DNA from: Antedon bifida
Taxonomy: Eukaryota > Echinodermata > Crinoidea > Comatulida > Antedonidae
Length of the DNA stretch: 64,000 nucleotides
Assembly: GCA_963402885.1 (NCBI GenBank)
Contig: OY727103.1
Span: forward strand, 17,262,085 to 17,326,084
Direction: 5' to 3'
Both the position numbers and the translations under genes were made by a program. Numbering within the stretch: the stretch's first letter is position 1; every line of letters starts with the position of its first letter. Below the pieces are notes generated by a model that worked only from the letters and a program-made list of their open reading frames with translations, did not search any database and was not told the DNA's origin. Shown in pieces: positions 15,301 to 30,300 of the stretch.

Positions 15301-18300
15301 CTCAGAATCATATTATGTCATTCTACAAACTGTTATACTCTAGTAGAGTTTTTCAGCTTATAATACTGAACAGGAACAATATTCATTGTTTTAACGGTAC
15401 TTGTACTTTCAAGTACCAATAAACTATATGCAACAATTTCCTATTGCACCTATTTCAACAACCAGTTAAGCTCTGTCTACACTATCAAACTAGTGTGATG
15501 TGCCCAAATACGGTTGTGATATGCCCAAATATGGTAGTGATATGACATCATCATGTCCATATATGGGCAAATCACATAAAGTTTGAGAGTGTAGACAGAG
15601 CTGTAGAAACGCATTATCTTACGTTTTCTCCTTGCAGAACTATGGATTGGTCTTTACACTCTGTTTGGTCTATTGTACACAAGTTGCTGAGAACACACCA
15701 GTCACAACCCCATCCACTTTCAACACAACTGGAACATCTGTTGGAGAAACAAAATTGCAATTGAAGTTAAAGCATGCTGTAAAAATAATAATAATATCCT
15801 GGATTTATAAAGCACCTAATGTTGAGAAACCCCTAAGCGCTGTACATATTATTATATCATTTTTGGATCAAACACGTATGGAAACATATTCCCATAATGC
15901 AGTTAGTAAATACATTTTTCTACAATTTATTATGTGTTCTTTAAAATAACAATAAGAAGATTTTGTTGTTATTTTATGATGATGATAAACAAATAAAGCA
16001 TTTCTGTGTTCAGAAAGGAATTGATCAAAATGAAAATTTAACACTATGTTCAGACTTGTGTTGTTAAGGTTTCTTATCTAAAGCCAAGTGTATGATAATC
16101 CAATGTAAGTCATGGTGTTCAGACAATCATGATTAACTTTCGTAATGCCTAGCATTGTAATACATCACTGATCATGGTTGTTTATTTGTCAGTGTCAATA
16201 TTAAGTAGGATTTTGTTAACGGACCTCTTACTGCTTACATAATATAATCTTCCGTTGCAAGGCGTAAATCTTTTATGCTCCTAATCCAAAAGTGTATGTC
16301 GCGTATGGTAAATAGCGCTAACTTTAAACTGTGTATCTAAATTTGAGGTGCGAGCCATAAAGGAAATCTTCCGCTAATCCGCAGCCTAGTTCAGAAATAA
16401 CGATGTGTATGACATTAGACTAACTAGTTTAAAGACAACATTGACTAAAATAAATAATATTTTATAAACAGTTTGTAATGCCGGTTTAGGATATCATGGT
16501 TTGTATAACATCAACACCGAACTATTCTAGTTGGCCTTTGAAAAAATAGAAATTAAACACCAAATACTATATATATCTCTGTATGATTATACTTAGAAAT
16601 GAAATTTCCCTGACTATAGATCTAAAAATTAAAAGTCAAAGGTCACGAATGCCAATCATATAATTCATAGACAGTCAAAATACAAACACAATTACAACAA
16701 AAACACATTAAGAAACAAATAAACACCACAAAAATAATATCTCGCAGCTAGGCCTCTTTCACTGTATTAATGAAGTGTCTAATGGCATTACACGGTTGAC
16801 TGAACACAGTGCAATAGCAGCATAGTACTTGATGGTGCACACATTGATAGTGATACACTACTTTGTCTAGAATGAATAATATCATGTTTAGTCGCAAACT
16901 TTAGGAATCATTGGAATTGTCTAAGGGCATTTTGATGAAAACTGTGGCGTTGGACAGGACGGACGTAGGGGTGTAATTGCCTAGTAAACGTCCTTCATTT
17001 TTTATAGTAGTAATTTTTCATTTCATTGGTTTGAAACAGGTGAAATCTAGTGAGATATCCCTAGACAGTCTACGACTCCTTCCAAGACTTTTTTGAAATA
17101 TTTTATTTATACTGGGTGACCTCTTGGGTCAAAGACTGGTCTCCCAGAGGGCCCAATTATGATCAGTGACTGTGATGTACTAGTACACCGGGTAACCCCC
17201 TACTTGCCTCGAAAGATGTACTAGGTTCTTTAAAGTGCACATGAGCTAGATGTGTACACTGGAACTATGGTTTATAGTCCTTATCCAAGAAGACTTGTTC
17301 TACCACCAGAAACATGGAGCGAGTGAGCCTCGAACACTTGCCGATGTTTGGCTATGTAATTACAGTCCCACGGTCTTAAACCGCACTCACTACTTGACAT
17401 GTGAACCAAAAACTGCTCTTTTTTGCTACCCCTTTGTGCAGACAACCCCTTTGAAACATATTCCTTTTAACCCTTGTAAAAAGTATCTTGATTGATTACA
17501 GCAGGTTTGATCTGCATATGCCAAGTCCCACAAAAGAACAACATGCAACATTTTTCACACAGGTACTATCTGTTCAGTAGAGATCAGGGATGATGTCAAC
17601 ATTATTCTGTGGCAGTTACTCTTTAACCTGTTTATGTAATCATTTATTCTAATAGCAAGCTTTTTCTAGGTAATCACACACACACACACACTGCTTTATT
17701 GCAGTGATTGCCTCATAAACTTCTTCATCTTCATCCGGCTCTGGTCACCTAGGTAGGGGTCTGGAACTGCAACAGAATGCTGACGGATGGTGACCTTCCA
17801 AGACATTGTATATTATTATTTTGTTTGAAGGTTTGCATGGTGAAATAAAATGTTGATATAAAGTTTAGGACGATCAAAGCATATTGATTGAAACGTCAAG
17901 AAACTCAACAGTTCTTTTCGGAACTAATATATGTGGTGTACTACAAACTTTATATAAACATATATTATTGTTCAAGTTCCCACAATCATCATGTGGATTA
18001 TCACGGAACTAGTCAGTGTGTTGGCAATATTCACAGCTGGTTTTACATTGAAACAAACTATATATGGTCCAATCCCATCATGACAGACGATGACCTCAGA
18101 TCCAAAGTATTAATTAACTAATATTAAGCAACTCCTCTACTACGGATGAGTTCTGTTGGGTTCGTTTATTTGTTAAAATATTTTTATACTATAATTTATA
18201 ATCATCTGCTATTAGGTTTATAATCTCCTCTGCTGGTGACGAACACTACGTATATGTAGTTACTGCAGTAGAATAATTTTGACATGATCCCTAATGAAAT

Positions 18301-21300
18301 TGTATACTATAAAGTGTAACTCAATTTTGTATTAAAAACAGTATAATATACCCAATCAAACAAATACACTGAAGCTAGATTATAACATATTATTTGAAAA
18401 ATTCCTCTGATAGTGAGTAGACAATAGCAAGGTACTGTATGCACAGTGAGTACCCTGGACTTTGCAGACTTTTAATACGCATTCCTTTGTGCAACGACTC
18501 TCTTTCAATATCATTTATCATTGTATAAATACTGGGCACCTGGCAATCAACAGGTACTTATAATCAACGCTTATGTTGTTTATTTTAGTCAACAATAGAT
18601 TTTAAGCGGAACTTGTAGTTAATATCAACATTGTATGTCTGTAGTGATTGACGACAAAGGGTATGATTACAAGATATATCACTTACTAATTATCAAGAAA
18701 AATAATGTTTGGACTATATAAGCAAATCATATTTGAACAAACTATCCTTTATTTAATAGTGAATGCTGGAAACCTAGATAAACTGGTCTATATTCCAATT
18801 GTAAAAAGGCGTTTTGTTTTAGCTTTCTTTTTATCAGGAAACACCCGGGTTTTAATCGGATCAATCAACACACGGTTGCTAAAAAGACAAAAACGTATTG
18901 AACTACGCGTGCTAAGTACAGCATATTTGACCATACTATCCTTTATTCAATATTGAACGCTGAAAATACAGAGTAGCTTCCCACCATTCCCCTGGTCTAT
19001 ATTCAAATTGAAAAAAGGCGTTTTGTTTTTACCTTTCCTTTTTTTAGGACATGTCCCGGTTTTAAACGGATCAATCAAACACACACTTGCTAATAATAAC
19101 AAGGTAGTGAACTACGCTGACTTAAAACTAAGTAGTACGTATATGCAGTAAGCTTATCAAGATAATGATGGTGGTACATTGGGATGATCCCACATGAGGG
19201 CGTGGTTGTGGACTGGTCCAAGGTGCTCTAGAAACTTTGACCTTTTCTCCTCTGGAGAGCATGGACTATTGTCGGTTAATCCAAGTATTGGCAATGCAAA
19301 AAATATACACAAATATTTCCCCATCTGTTTCAGAGGAAAGTGTCCCCTTAATAGGGATGTCCCTTGAATAGAGGTGTTTAAAAAAAGGGGTTCTACTGTA
19401 TAAGTAGTGTAAAATTGCCACAAAAAATGTTAATGTTAACTACAAAATCTTCATCATAAAGCACTTTTAACAATTCAGCGTGTTTAATCTCAACCAATTT
19501 TTATTCAAACTATACAATCACCTAATTATTGTATTTGTAATAAATTATATTTGATTAAATTAATATTTGATTAAGTAACTCATAAATAATCAGATTATTA
19601 TTATCATTATTGAATCACTTTCATATTGCTTTTAAAATATCATGATTAACTCCGATTTGTGTTGGCTTCACATTATATTAAATCAATATTTTAAGAATCC
19701 AATATCATTGTTTGAAATGATATCACAATTAATAGTTAATTTATCTGTTCCATATGGTTAAAATCATGTTCACAGTCTAATAATAAAGCTAGTCATAGGA
19801 TAGTGATGGGAATATGTGTCGCAAAGACATATTCCAATCTGGTGTATAGTAGAGTTGTTTATGGAATTGTGTATATTGTTTTTGCTTTATATATTTTAGA
19901 TGTATATACAGTAGTGTACGGAAAAGAATTACCGATTTTATTGGACGAAATAAATGCTGCGTATGAGCAGCGTATTATTATTTATAACTTTCATTTAAAA
20001 GAAAATAAAGTAGTCATCTTTATATAACATCAAAAAAGAAACAAAACTTTTCACATGCGGACATACACATCAAAAAAAGTACAGAGTGGCTAACACAAGA
20101 GAGACGTGAAATGTCTAATGACGACTAGCGTTTAAGATGATGATAAATAGATTCCTGTTATTTGATTGGATGATAGTGGGTCACAATAGACGGTACTATA
20201 AACAATTGTTTGATACTTTTTTCTATTTTTTTAAACGAAAAACAATTCTACAATAGCGGTTCATAGTCTAGGCCACGACACCTTTGCAAAAGCTTCAGGT
20301 ACTGTACAACTTAGGCATTTAACATTTCAATTATGACTTCAGAGTTATTTGCTGTCGTCCAGAAAAGTTGCCTTTGGTGGCGACATTTAATTTTGCTTTT
20401 TTTGAGCCGTGCACCAAGTTAACAACATTTTAAATAATCTACATTGTAAATAATAACGTATTTTAACATAAAGAATTATAAACAGATAGTTAATAAAAAA
20501 CCAGATGAAAACATTTTTCGAAAAACACATCAAATTTATTTATAAATCTAAATAAAAAATAAATTTATCTTGCAGGAAAATTGTAAAATAAGAATATCAG
20601 GTTAAAATCGACTATAAAGTCAGTAAAAATGGGGTGAAAATCGCATTATATCGGGAGCACTGAAGATTGATTTAAAAATCTCCGTATATAAAATCAATCA
20701 ACTATCACTAAAACCGCTTCATATTTGTATGTCAAAAGTTAATACATTTCATCCCAATATTTTGCAGCAAATTCACCCATACTATTAACATACAATAGCT
20801 ATTTGAACGACAGTACGCATTAAGACTTTATTCTTCGTTATTCTTAATGCCCATTAAAAAATTAATTATCCCCGAGCTATATATCCACTGGTTAGTTAAT
20901 ATGCTGCGTATAGTAACATATCTGTATTTTTAATATACCCAAAGGGGTATTATAATATAAGCATTAGTGTATTACTATACCATCAACTAATGGAAATTTA
21001 AAAATGCAGGTTTCCCTCCAATAAAAGACCACTTTGAGACCAGTATGAGTCACCTTGGAACGAGAACTACTTCTTTGATTTTAAATACAGATCGTAAAAG
21101 TCAATCAATTTAATATTATAGGATAGACCTACAAAATTTGATATTTTAGATTCAAATGCTAAAAGAACCATGTCAAAATTATTCTACTGCAGGTACTGCA
21201 GTAAAACTACATTATATTTTTTAATAAACTGAATGCAATTATTTAACAAGTTTTTTTTGGGAGTAATCATATACACTGTTTATTGTAGTGACTGCCTCAT

Positions 21301-24300
21301 AAACTTAATACATTTAAACAAACTAAAATCGTATGTTATTACAGAAAAAATCATAGTACTGCAGTAACTGCAGAAGAATAAACTGACATGATTCTTTAGC
21401 ATAATAATACATGGCTAAAAAGACTAACCAGTCAGAGAAGCATGTAGTAACAATTCAAATTTAACGACTTCAATTACAAAAACACACAAATTTAGGCCGA
21501 CAAAACAATTTTTTTTTTTTACTTTCGCTTTTATGACAACTTTAAATTTCGGTACAAGCTAATTTCGCCGTATGCGGTAATGTTCTCTAAATTTACTCTC
21601 GTATTGAGTGAATTACAGTGTAATGAAACTATATATATGTATTCCAATTTAATGACTATATCCAGCCAGTGTTATTGCTATCATTTTAGCATACCAATAG
21701 TTATTACGTATAACATCAGTAATGTCAATTAAATAGCTAAAATTAACATTTGTTGAAAGATTCGAATGTTATTGATGTGCAGTACTTGGAAAGAGATAAT
21801 ATTGTATGTGTCTATAGTGTTACCTTTCTATATGGATGATTCTCCATTTTGGAAAGTAGTATATAAAATATTTAATAAATCTGATAAAAAAACATATTTC
21901 TAAATATAATCATAATGTGCCGTAGTTAAATATTTATTTGTGAAATGAAATATCTGAAACATTTATGAATTCTTTATGATTATATTTATAACATAAGCAA
22001 ATGATATGTAATGCAGCTGTTTATTTGTCTTTTTTTTCTGTTTAGTGGTTGGTATAAGACAAGTTCTTTTACTTCTATTTCCGATCCCTGAAACAGCTCC
22101 TATTATTGTTACCATTTAACTTATTGTAAATGTATGCATGTTTTTTCCTTGAACTGTTTCAAATAAATGTGAATAAGCTAGATATGTGAAACAATTTCCA
22201 TTTATGTATTTATTTTTTCAATGTTTGTATTTGTACCTCTTCATTCCAAATTAAAAGGATTATTGAGACCCAACAAAGTGTCATTTTAAGCGGGATGTTC
22301 CTTAATATAGGTTGATCATAGATTGAAATGGCAACAAAGAATCAGTAACGAAGTACTATGGCTCTTTTGCCATACCAAAAACAACAGAAACAATAAGAAG
22401 ACTGGCAAGCATTTACTGGACACTGTCTTCGCAATAAAAAAGAAATTATTTCAGATGTTCTGCTGTGGCAAGATGGTCTTGCAAAACAACTCACATACAT
22501 TGATCTATTAGAGACGGATACTGGTATGCAGAGAGATGAACTGGCTGTCACAATGGCAGATAGGAAGTTATGGATGAATCTAGTCATATAAGTTCGGGTA
22601 TGTCCCGGACTAAGTATAGTTTTAATATTGTACCTTACGGGAAAGTGTCTCAAAGAAGTTTTTCCTCACTTGAACCTAGCCTAGTGATCCGGAGGTCATG
22701 GGTTCGAATCCCACTCGAGAAGCAACAAAGTACCACACCATTTTTTCAAATGGAATCTTTACTAGTAGAAAACTATTACTAGACCACTACTGTAAAAAAT
22801 CTTCCGAGCAGTGTATTTTGATAGGTAATCAACACTGGCATTATCTCGAACGGAATCTAAATTTAATGATTAGTCCATTTTAAACTACAACGCAGAAATA
22901 GTTCAGAAGTAAATTGTATATTCATTACGCGTGTTAACTTCTTTGTCATATATAATTTCGCAAATCTTCTATAAGATGTAAAATTCAACGACAGTTTGTT
23001 TTCATTTATTACGAAAGCTCTCAGAAGGTGACAGAGGTAGTAAACATCAAAGTAGCATTTCAGTGAAGGTGACTCGCAAAGTTTCACATTGGACCATTTG
23101 CTATTAAGTGATATTTTTGGTAACTTTTATTTACAGTATAAAATGACAGATGACAAAACATTAAACTAGGCCATTTAAAATATCCATGTGTCTTTCCCGA
23201 TCATTTCTTCTATAAATGATAGTAATCAACAATGTCAATTGTTTAACCTGTAATTTCACCTCTGTAGTGTAATGATATTATATTTTGACCTGTAATGATA
23301 TTTTTTGACCTGTAATGACATTTTTTCCTGTGATGACATTTTTTTTACTTCTGACATTTGTTTGACCTATAATGACATTTGTTTGACCTGTAAGGACATT
23401 TGTTTGACCTGTAATGACATTTGTTTGACCTGTAGTGACATTTATTTGACTTTTAATGACAATATTTTTTATTTGTAATGACATTTTCATAACTTCTAAT
23501 GACACTTGTTTGACCTGTAAAATGACAATTTTTTTATATACTAATAACATATTCAGTTTGTTTTTCCATGACGTTTTTAGTCAGTTTTATTTTTTTAGTC
23601 TATTCTTATGAAATTGCACAATAACAAAAGGAAAACATTAATAAATCTTTATTTTTTTTTGGAACACTTCCATTTAATGGTCAGTCACAGGATAACAGCC
23701 AGACCAATCAATTCAAAACAAGTCTCATCATCAAAGTTATTATGAAACATTATGTAATGTTTTAATGACAAATAATATTTTACAATTTCTAATAACTATT
23801 ATATGTGTATTGATGTAAAATGTTTCAACATTTTGAGTTCTGTATTTGTCTATTATTTTTTTACGGCCTTCCATGACCTTGACAAAAAACAATTTTTGCA
23901 TGATTTTTTTTAATTATTAATGTTTATTGTATATTTTATGTATTTGTTTTGTTTTAATATATTTAGGTAAATTGATAACCATAAGTGAATTCATGATTTT
24001 ATATGTGTACTGTATGTATTTTTTCATTTTCATAAGTGGTCACAACCTTGATGAAAAAAGAAAACACCTTTGGTGATCAAGTTTTAAAAAATGATATATA
24101 TATGTAAATGTGTATTCTTTTATATGTACTGTATCGTTAATGACCTTGATAAGTGTTCTGTGTTGAAATAAAATACTGTGACATTTAAACCAAGTCAAAC
24201 AAGAAATCGAACCAAGAACCCTGATGTGCTAATCTCCAATGCCAGTAATTTTAAATCATATCTTAATATTAGAATTACCAAATGGCAAATAGGATACAAT

Positions 24301-27300
24301 GTTCATTTGTAATTACTTAAGCCGGTACCAAATATGACTAATACTAATCATTTATTTCAAATTAGAGACATCTCTAATTAATGATATCTCTAACTAGAAG
24401 CTATCCATATTTTACCGAATTCTGCATATCAATGAAAAGCTATTATGTAAATGGTTGTTTTATGAGGTAGGTTTCTAGATGGTAAAACTGTAATTAAAGA
24501 TATTGAAGAAGACATAATTATTATACAAACCAACGTTACAACCCCTTCTTTTGGATACCTCTATTTTGGGGACACCTATATTATTAAGGAGCCACTTTCC
24601 CATTAAAGAATTACAGTAGAACCCTATTAAATGGACACCTCTGGAAAAGTGCTCCTTTAATATGGGTGTACGTCCCCTGATTAGGTGTCCATATATATTG
24701 CCCTTTATTTATTTCACTGGAAAATATCCCTTTTTAAAATAAGGGTGTCCATTGAATAGGGGTGTCTCAAACGAGGGGTTCTACTATATATTTTAAAGAT
24801 CATGGAATATTTATTTATTTCAACAATATTTTAGAAGGGTGGTCCATCTAGCCAAAGCTGATCATTAGGGACCCTCACAAAAATACAATATGACAAGACA
24901 TAATAATGCAACAATTAAAATTAAATTAAAATAATTAGCATTTATAAAGATAAATGATAATAAAAAAATTCTCAAAATAACGGTATCGATTTAGTAAGTT
25001 GGGTCCCAAGGTTCGTAATATGAGTTCTAGTTAAAATATTATGCAGTACTTTCTATACGTTAATTTGATGTAGTATATCCTAAGTATTTAAAATTAAAAA
25101 ATATATTATAATAGATTATAATCCAAGGACAAATTAAAGGTTTACTTAAAGTACATTGCATCCATAATGAAAAAAAACCAGCATCAATGAATTATGACCT
25201 TTGAAATATTATTAAACATTCATTATATTGCATATTTTTTCCAAAGTACCTATTAATAAATATTTAGATATTAAAAAATTAATATAAAATGAATTATTCA
25301 TGAAGTTAAATCAAGGTTTTCTTTGTCCCTAGTGCAATCGTATAGAATTTTGCAGAGCACATTTCTGTTTTAACTCGGGAAGGGATATTTATGTAATATC
25401 GTAGAACGTCTATTTAAAGGGACCCATTTAGGACCCAGAAAAGTGTCCATTTAATATGGTGTCCTCTAATAGGTGTGGGCCGCAGTGTTAAAAAATATAT
25501 TATCCAACAAATGAACAACTCAAATTAATTATTTTTGTATGTCTTTAGGCCAAGGATTATCAATAGTAAATTAATCACGGTCTTATCAGATAGGTGGTAA
25601 TCCCCCTGACAGAGGGCCATTTTGTGAACCAGTTCAGAGGGTTAATCCCCTACTTGTCTCGAATGATGAACTAGGTTCTTGAAAAGTACACACAGGTTAA
25701 AACTGTGTACACTGGACCTAAGGTTTATAGTCCTTATCTGAGAAGACTTGTTCCAACATCAAAACGAGCGAGTTGGCCTCGAACCCATACCGATATTGTT
25801 GACTCTAACGGTGCCCTTAACCACTCAGTCATTTGACTTGCAAAACAAATAAAATCAAAACAAATAAACTATTAATATATGAAAGTGAAACCAAACATTA
25901 CCACAATGTCTTTTATGACTATTTCCATAAAATGAAAGTACTGTAACCTATGACATCAGATATGTGCATGGGCCATTACAATCCAAGTCTTTTACTTTAA
26001 ACATAAACAATATAACTGAAAAACAACAAGCATTGGGCAATATTCAAATGTCAAAAATACTTCCATCCAGTTTCCGCACATATACAGCGGAGAAAAACAG
26101 TATAATGATAAAGGGGACATCTTCAGGACCCAAAAAGTGTAATAAAATTTAAAACTCATGGAAATGAAGAACAAGGAAAATTCTGTCAACCAGTTAAATA
26201 CTGCTTGTGCATTGGAAAACCATTTAAACGGTTATTGCTGTGCAATTCACTTTTTGCTGAAATGCAAAATAATGGCTTGATTGACTGATGATAAAAGTGT
26301 TGGTTTCATTTTTTAAGCAATGTCTTTTTACCACCAATATAGTTCAACAATGTAAATATTTTTAGTTTTAATAATAATATTTAGAAATCTAAAGGTACAT
26401 TACTGAACATAACATCAACTCTGTGGGTAGATCTCTGATCTCAACTGAGATATGAAATATTAAGCACTCTCAAAATATAAAATTTTCGAGCTGGAGGGCC
26501 TATTTATGTTGAATTAATGCTGAATAACCATTTATTTGAAGATAGATAAAAATCTAAAATTGATATACCGTTTAAATCAAGTGGGCAACGTTCCAACATT
26601 ATAAAATTCATAAATCCTTTTATTTTTTAATCTATTTATTTCCTTCAATTTTTCGGGGAAAAAAAACTTAGTGAAGAATACACAATGTTCGACGTATGTC
26701 ACCAGTACTTCATAACTGAATATCAGTATCATATTAAAATAAATTCTTTCTGGAAAATATTCCGAAAAATTTGTTGTATATAGAAACTAGGACACTCAGA
26801 GAGCACAAACCTCCGCCAAGGCATATGAAAATTTAATGACTGTTCCCATACAGCTATGAAACTTTAAAATCTTATGAAAATCAGGCAATAACTTTTTGAG
26901 TAATCCTGCTAACAAATATAGAAACAAACAAACAAAAACACACATGATCGACCACATTACCATTCTGGCGGATGTAAATATTGATTATTATTATATTTGT
27001 TTATAAGTGGCTTTTTAACATGTGATTTCACCACAAGAACATAATTTTCCAGTAAACATTTTTCTCATACAGTTCAATTAACAAAAAATACAGGTGCCCG
27101 GAAATCGGTAAGATGGCTACTGTTACATGAAAGTTATGCATTGACATCCATTTAAAGTATTGTATTTTGTAGTGATTTCCTAAATATTTACTTTCTCTTA
27201 GCTTGTTGGGTCTCGACTTTCAGAATTATTAAACAAAAGACTGAAAACCATAGACCTAGTGTAAACAACGATTTGTATGGAAAAAACTAATGCTCCCTTT

Positions 27301-30300
27301 AATAGGCTAAAGGTCAACTTGGGTATCTGGGCTATAGTCTCTGTATCGCATTTTCAACTTAAGAAACACACATGTCAAGTTTGAGGTTGTTGCTGGCTTG
27401 AAATTTTCCAATTATGTCCCTGCCCTACAGTAACCCCCGTCTCCAACACCACCTCCACCCACAAAAATAATTTGTTTTGGTTAAATTAGGACAAAACCCA
27501 TCACCACCTCCACCCACAAAAATAATTGGGACAAAACGTTCCTGGGTTGAAACATCCCAAATTTATTAACATTTTGCGTTGCTGTGGCCTAGGATCAGTA
27601 ATTCTAGGCATGATAAACAGGACTCCAGGTGCGTCAACAATATCTTGGGTCCAAAAGTTTGAGTGTCATTCCAGACTTGACGTGTATGAAAAAACAGTGA
27701 TAATTATTTCCTTCTTCGTTACTTTGTTCTGAACGTAAATCATTAACAAAAACGATTCAAAAGATTTTTAGCCACAAAATTGGCAAACAACAACAAAAAA
27801 ACAAACTCGTAATTTAATTTTTTCAAAAAATAATTCTAGGAAATTTTGGTGATTCCCCGAAATGTTATATTTAGAAATGAGATAAATCATAAATAACACA
27901 AACAACAACAAGCTGGGAAAACCTGTAACTGTATTAATACAACATTCAACAAGTATGCTATCAAAGACCTTTCACACTTAACAATTCTTAGACGGTCCCT
28001 TTGTAAATTTCAAAGGTTAGATTGGAATGGCTTTTTTACTGTTAACTGGAACTGTTGACAATATAAACTTATTTCTACTACCTTATAGTATGTACATTAA
28101 AACCTCTATTAAGAGGAAACCTTCATGACCAACAATGGTGTCCCTTACTTATTCATACTCAGTTGGGGAGGCACTATACAGACCCAAAGACAGTCTGAGT
28201 CTATATCCTCAAAGTTATTTAAAATGTTCTAAACTTTAAAATGTTCTAAACTTTAAAATAAAGGTCTCCTCTCATTCTTTGTTCAAGCAGTAATATATCT
28301 GTATTATACCCAATAACAGTATCAAGGGATAAGTACTTCTGAACATTTAATTATTCATATTGCAAGATAATTACATATTTACATATAACTTTTTATGCAA
28401 CACATAATTCTATCATATTAAGAACAGTGTCTCGGCTACAATAGTAATAAAGTCACTATTGACAATTAGTGAATCAGGTTGAGGCGCTACAAACATATTT
28501 TTGTATATTAAACTGTAATTTCTGAATTATATGTAATGAAAGTGTACTTAAATGGGTATTAGGTTTCAAATGGTATGAGATGAGTCAACATACATAATAA
28601 TAGGGAGACAACTGTTATCTATTTGGAATGTTTAGTGGGCTTTGTTTAGATAAGTTTCATATTTATTCAGTTGTTTCATGAATCTGCAGTAATACATTAA
28701 AACCACTTTTGAGGGAAGGGAGATGCAACAATGTGTTGCTTTAAGATTGAGTGGCCGAGCAGTTAAGACAGTGGAACCGTAATTAAAGTAACCATAACAT
28801 CGGCAAGGGTTCGAGGCTCACTCGCTCCATGGTTCTGGTGGTAGAATGAGTCTTCTCGGATAAGGACTATAAACCGTAGGTCCAGTGTACACATCTACAG
28901 TAGCTAATGTGTACTTTAACGAACTCAGTACACCTTTCAAGACGAGTAGGGGGTTACCCCAGTGTACTAGTACATCACAGCCACTGATCATAACTGGGCC
29001 CTCTGGGAGAACAGTCTTTGACTGAAGAGGTTACCTAGTATAAATAAATAATAATAAAGTGTCCCTTGAATACGGGTGGCTTGTAATGTTAAAAGATATA
29101 GCCTCTTGTTGTTTGGTTGGCTTGTTACAGTTTCATTTTAGCTGTTCACAGTTCACAATTTATTTAGCTATTCACAGTATTACATTGTTCAAATCAGCAT
29201 TAGATATACAGTGAAGTTTTACACTAAAAAACACAAGCTAACTATATCAAATTACCTCCTTTTAACAACAGACTTCATGCAAAAACAGTTAATAGTCTGC
29301 ATCGCACTGAAAGCAATAGTTTGAAACATGTTTTACAGCCTAACATTAAAATCGGGATTAACAACAAATTGAATTTACGCTAGGAATGTTTCGTGACTGA
29401 AGGACGATAATAGATTCCGTGGGTTAACATCGAATAACGAAAAGCAAATCAATTATGCGTAAAAATTAAAGTTAAGAGCATTGTAATTGTGGTAAACTAT
29501 ATGATAAAGTGTCCTCACGACTTTAACTATAAATACGATCAATAAATGGCATATTTTTTATTGCACGGCAGCAAACATGAAGAGGAAACCTGCGTCATAT
29601 GCTGCCATTCTCATAAATCTTTGATCAAAATTAAACGATCAAATATGAATAATCATAAATCAAAATTATGAATTAGAAATGTATTTTAAGTTGTTGAATT
29701 ATAGCCATTTCCTATTCAAATTAATGATAATATTTAAACCGGAGTTTATGAATTAAAAATTTAATCAAATGTTTTATTTATTAGAAAAATAAAAATAAAT
29801 TTATACAAAACCAATGACATTAACCTAATAACTGTAATTTTAGACATCAATGAACATGCCTTTCGCAAAATAATAATTGTTGCGATTTAGTCACAGATTT
29901 GGTTGAAATTTGGTTTAATAATTTACAATGTTTTAACTCAAACTATTATTAAACTTTGGTTCGAGAATACAGGCGTGTGACTTATTCTCTCACTTAAGCA
30001 TGTCTTAACTATTGACTTAAGCAAAAAGATTGATAAATATGCCAGCTTAGTATTTTCTAAGGCAATGGGGCAACCATTACGGTAGTGCTTTTTACACATA
30101 AATCATACATTGCAATTGGCGCTCTCTTGCAACCAATCAGGATGATCATCAGAACATGGTATTAACCAATCATTTTAATTATTTTAGGTTGAGAGAACAT
30201 ACAATCAATTTAAATGTGTTTGATCTTTGATATGCACATGAGGTAAGCATAACACTATGTCACCTGGGATGATCAAATTAATTGAAGTCTCTAATTAAAT

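Larger units (their letters stand above)
13597..15622 (-). other. Intron 7 of plexin 1
   Basis: Contains a three-copy tandem repeat (13815-14210), two MITE copies (14324 and 15469) and a dispersed-repeat copy (14985-15115). No further exon seen. Confidence 0.6.

Noticed and set aside
15632..15949. Plus-strand open frame with a signal-peptide-like start
   Set aside because: It is the complement of the PSI2 exon, whose reading frame and splice sites are clear.
19803..20027. 74-codon plus-strand frame with a hydrophobic segment
   Set aside because: No splice sites, no similarity recognised and AT-rich codons throughout.
22660..22740. GGTCATGGGTTCGAATCCCAC, a tRNA T-arm-like sequence
   Set aside because: Only the B-box half is present, with no acceptor, D arm or matching stems; at most a SINE scrap. 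Similar B boxes at 11833, 12950 and 44563 were set aside for the same reason.
27526..27732. 68-codon plus-strand frame with two adjacent cysteines
   Set aside because: It spans simple repeats and ordinary intron DNA, with no convincing acceptor or donor.
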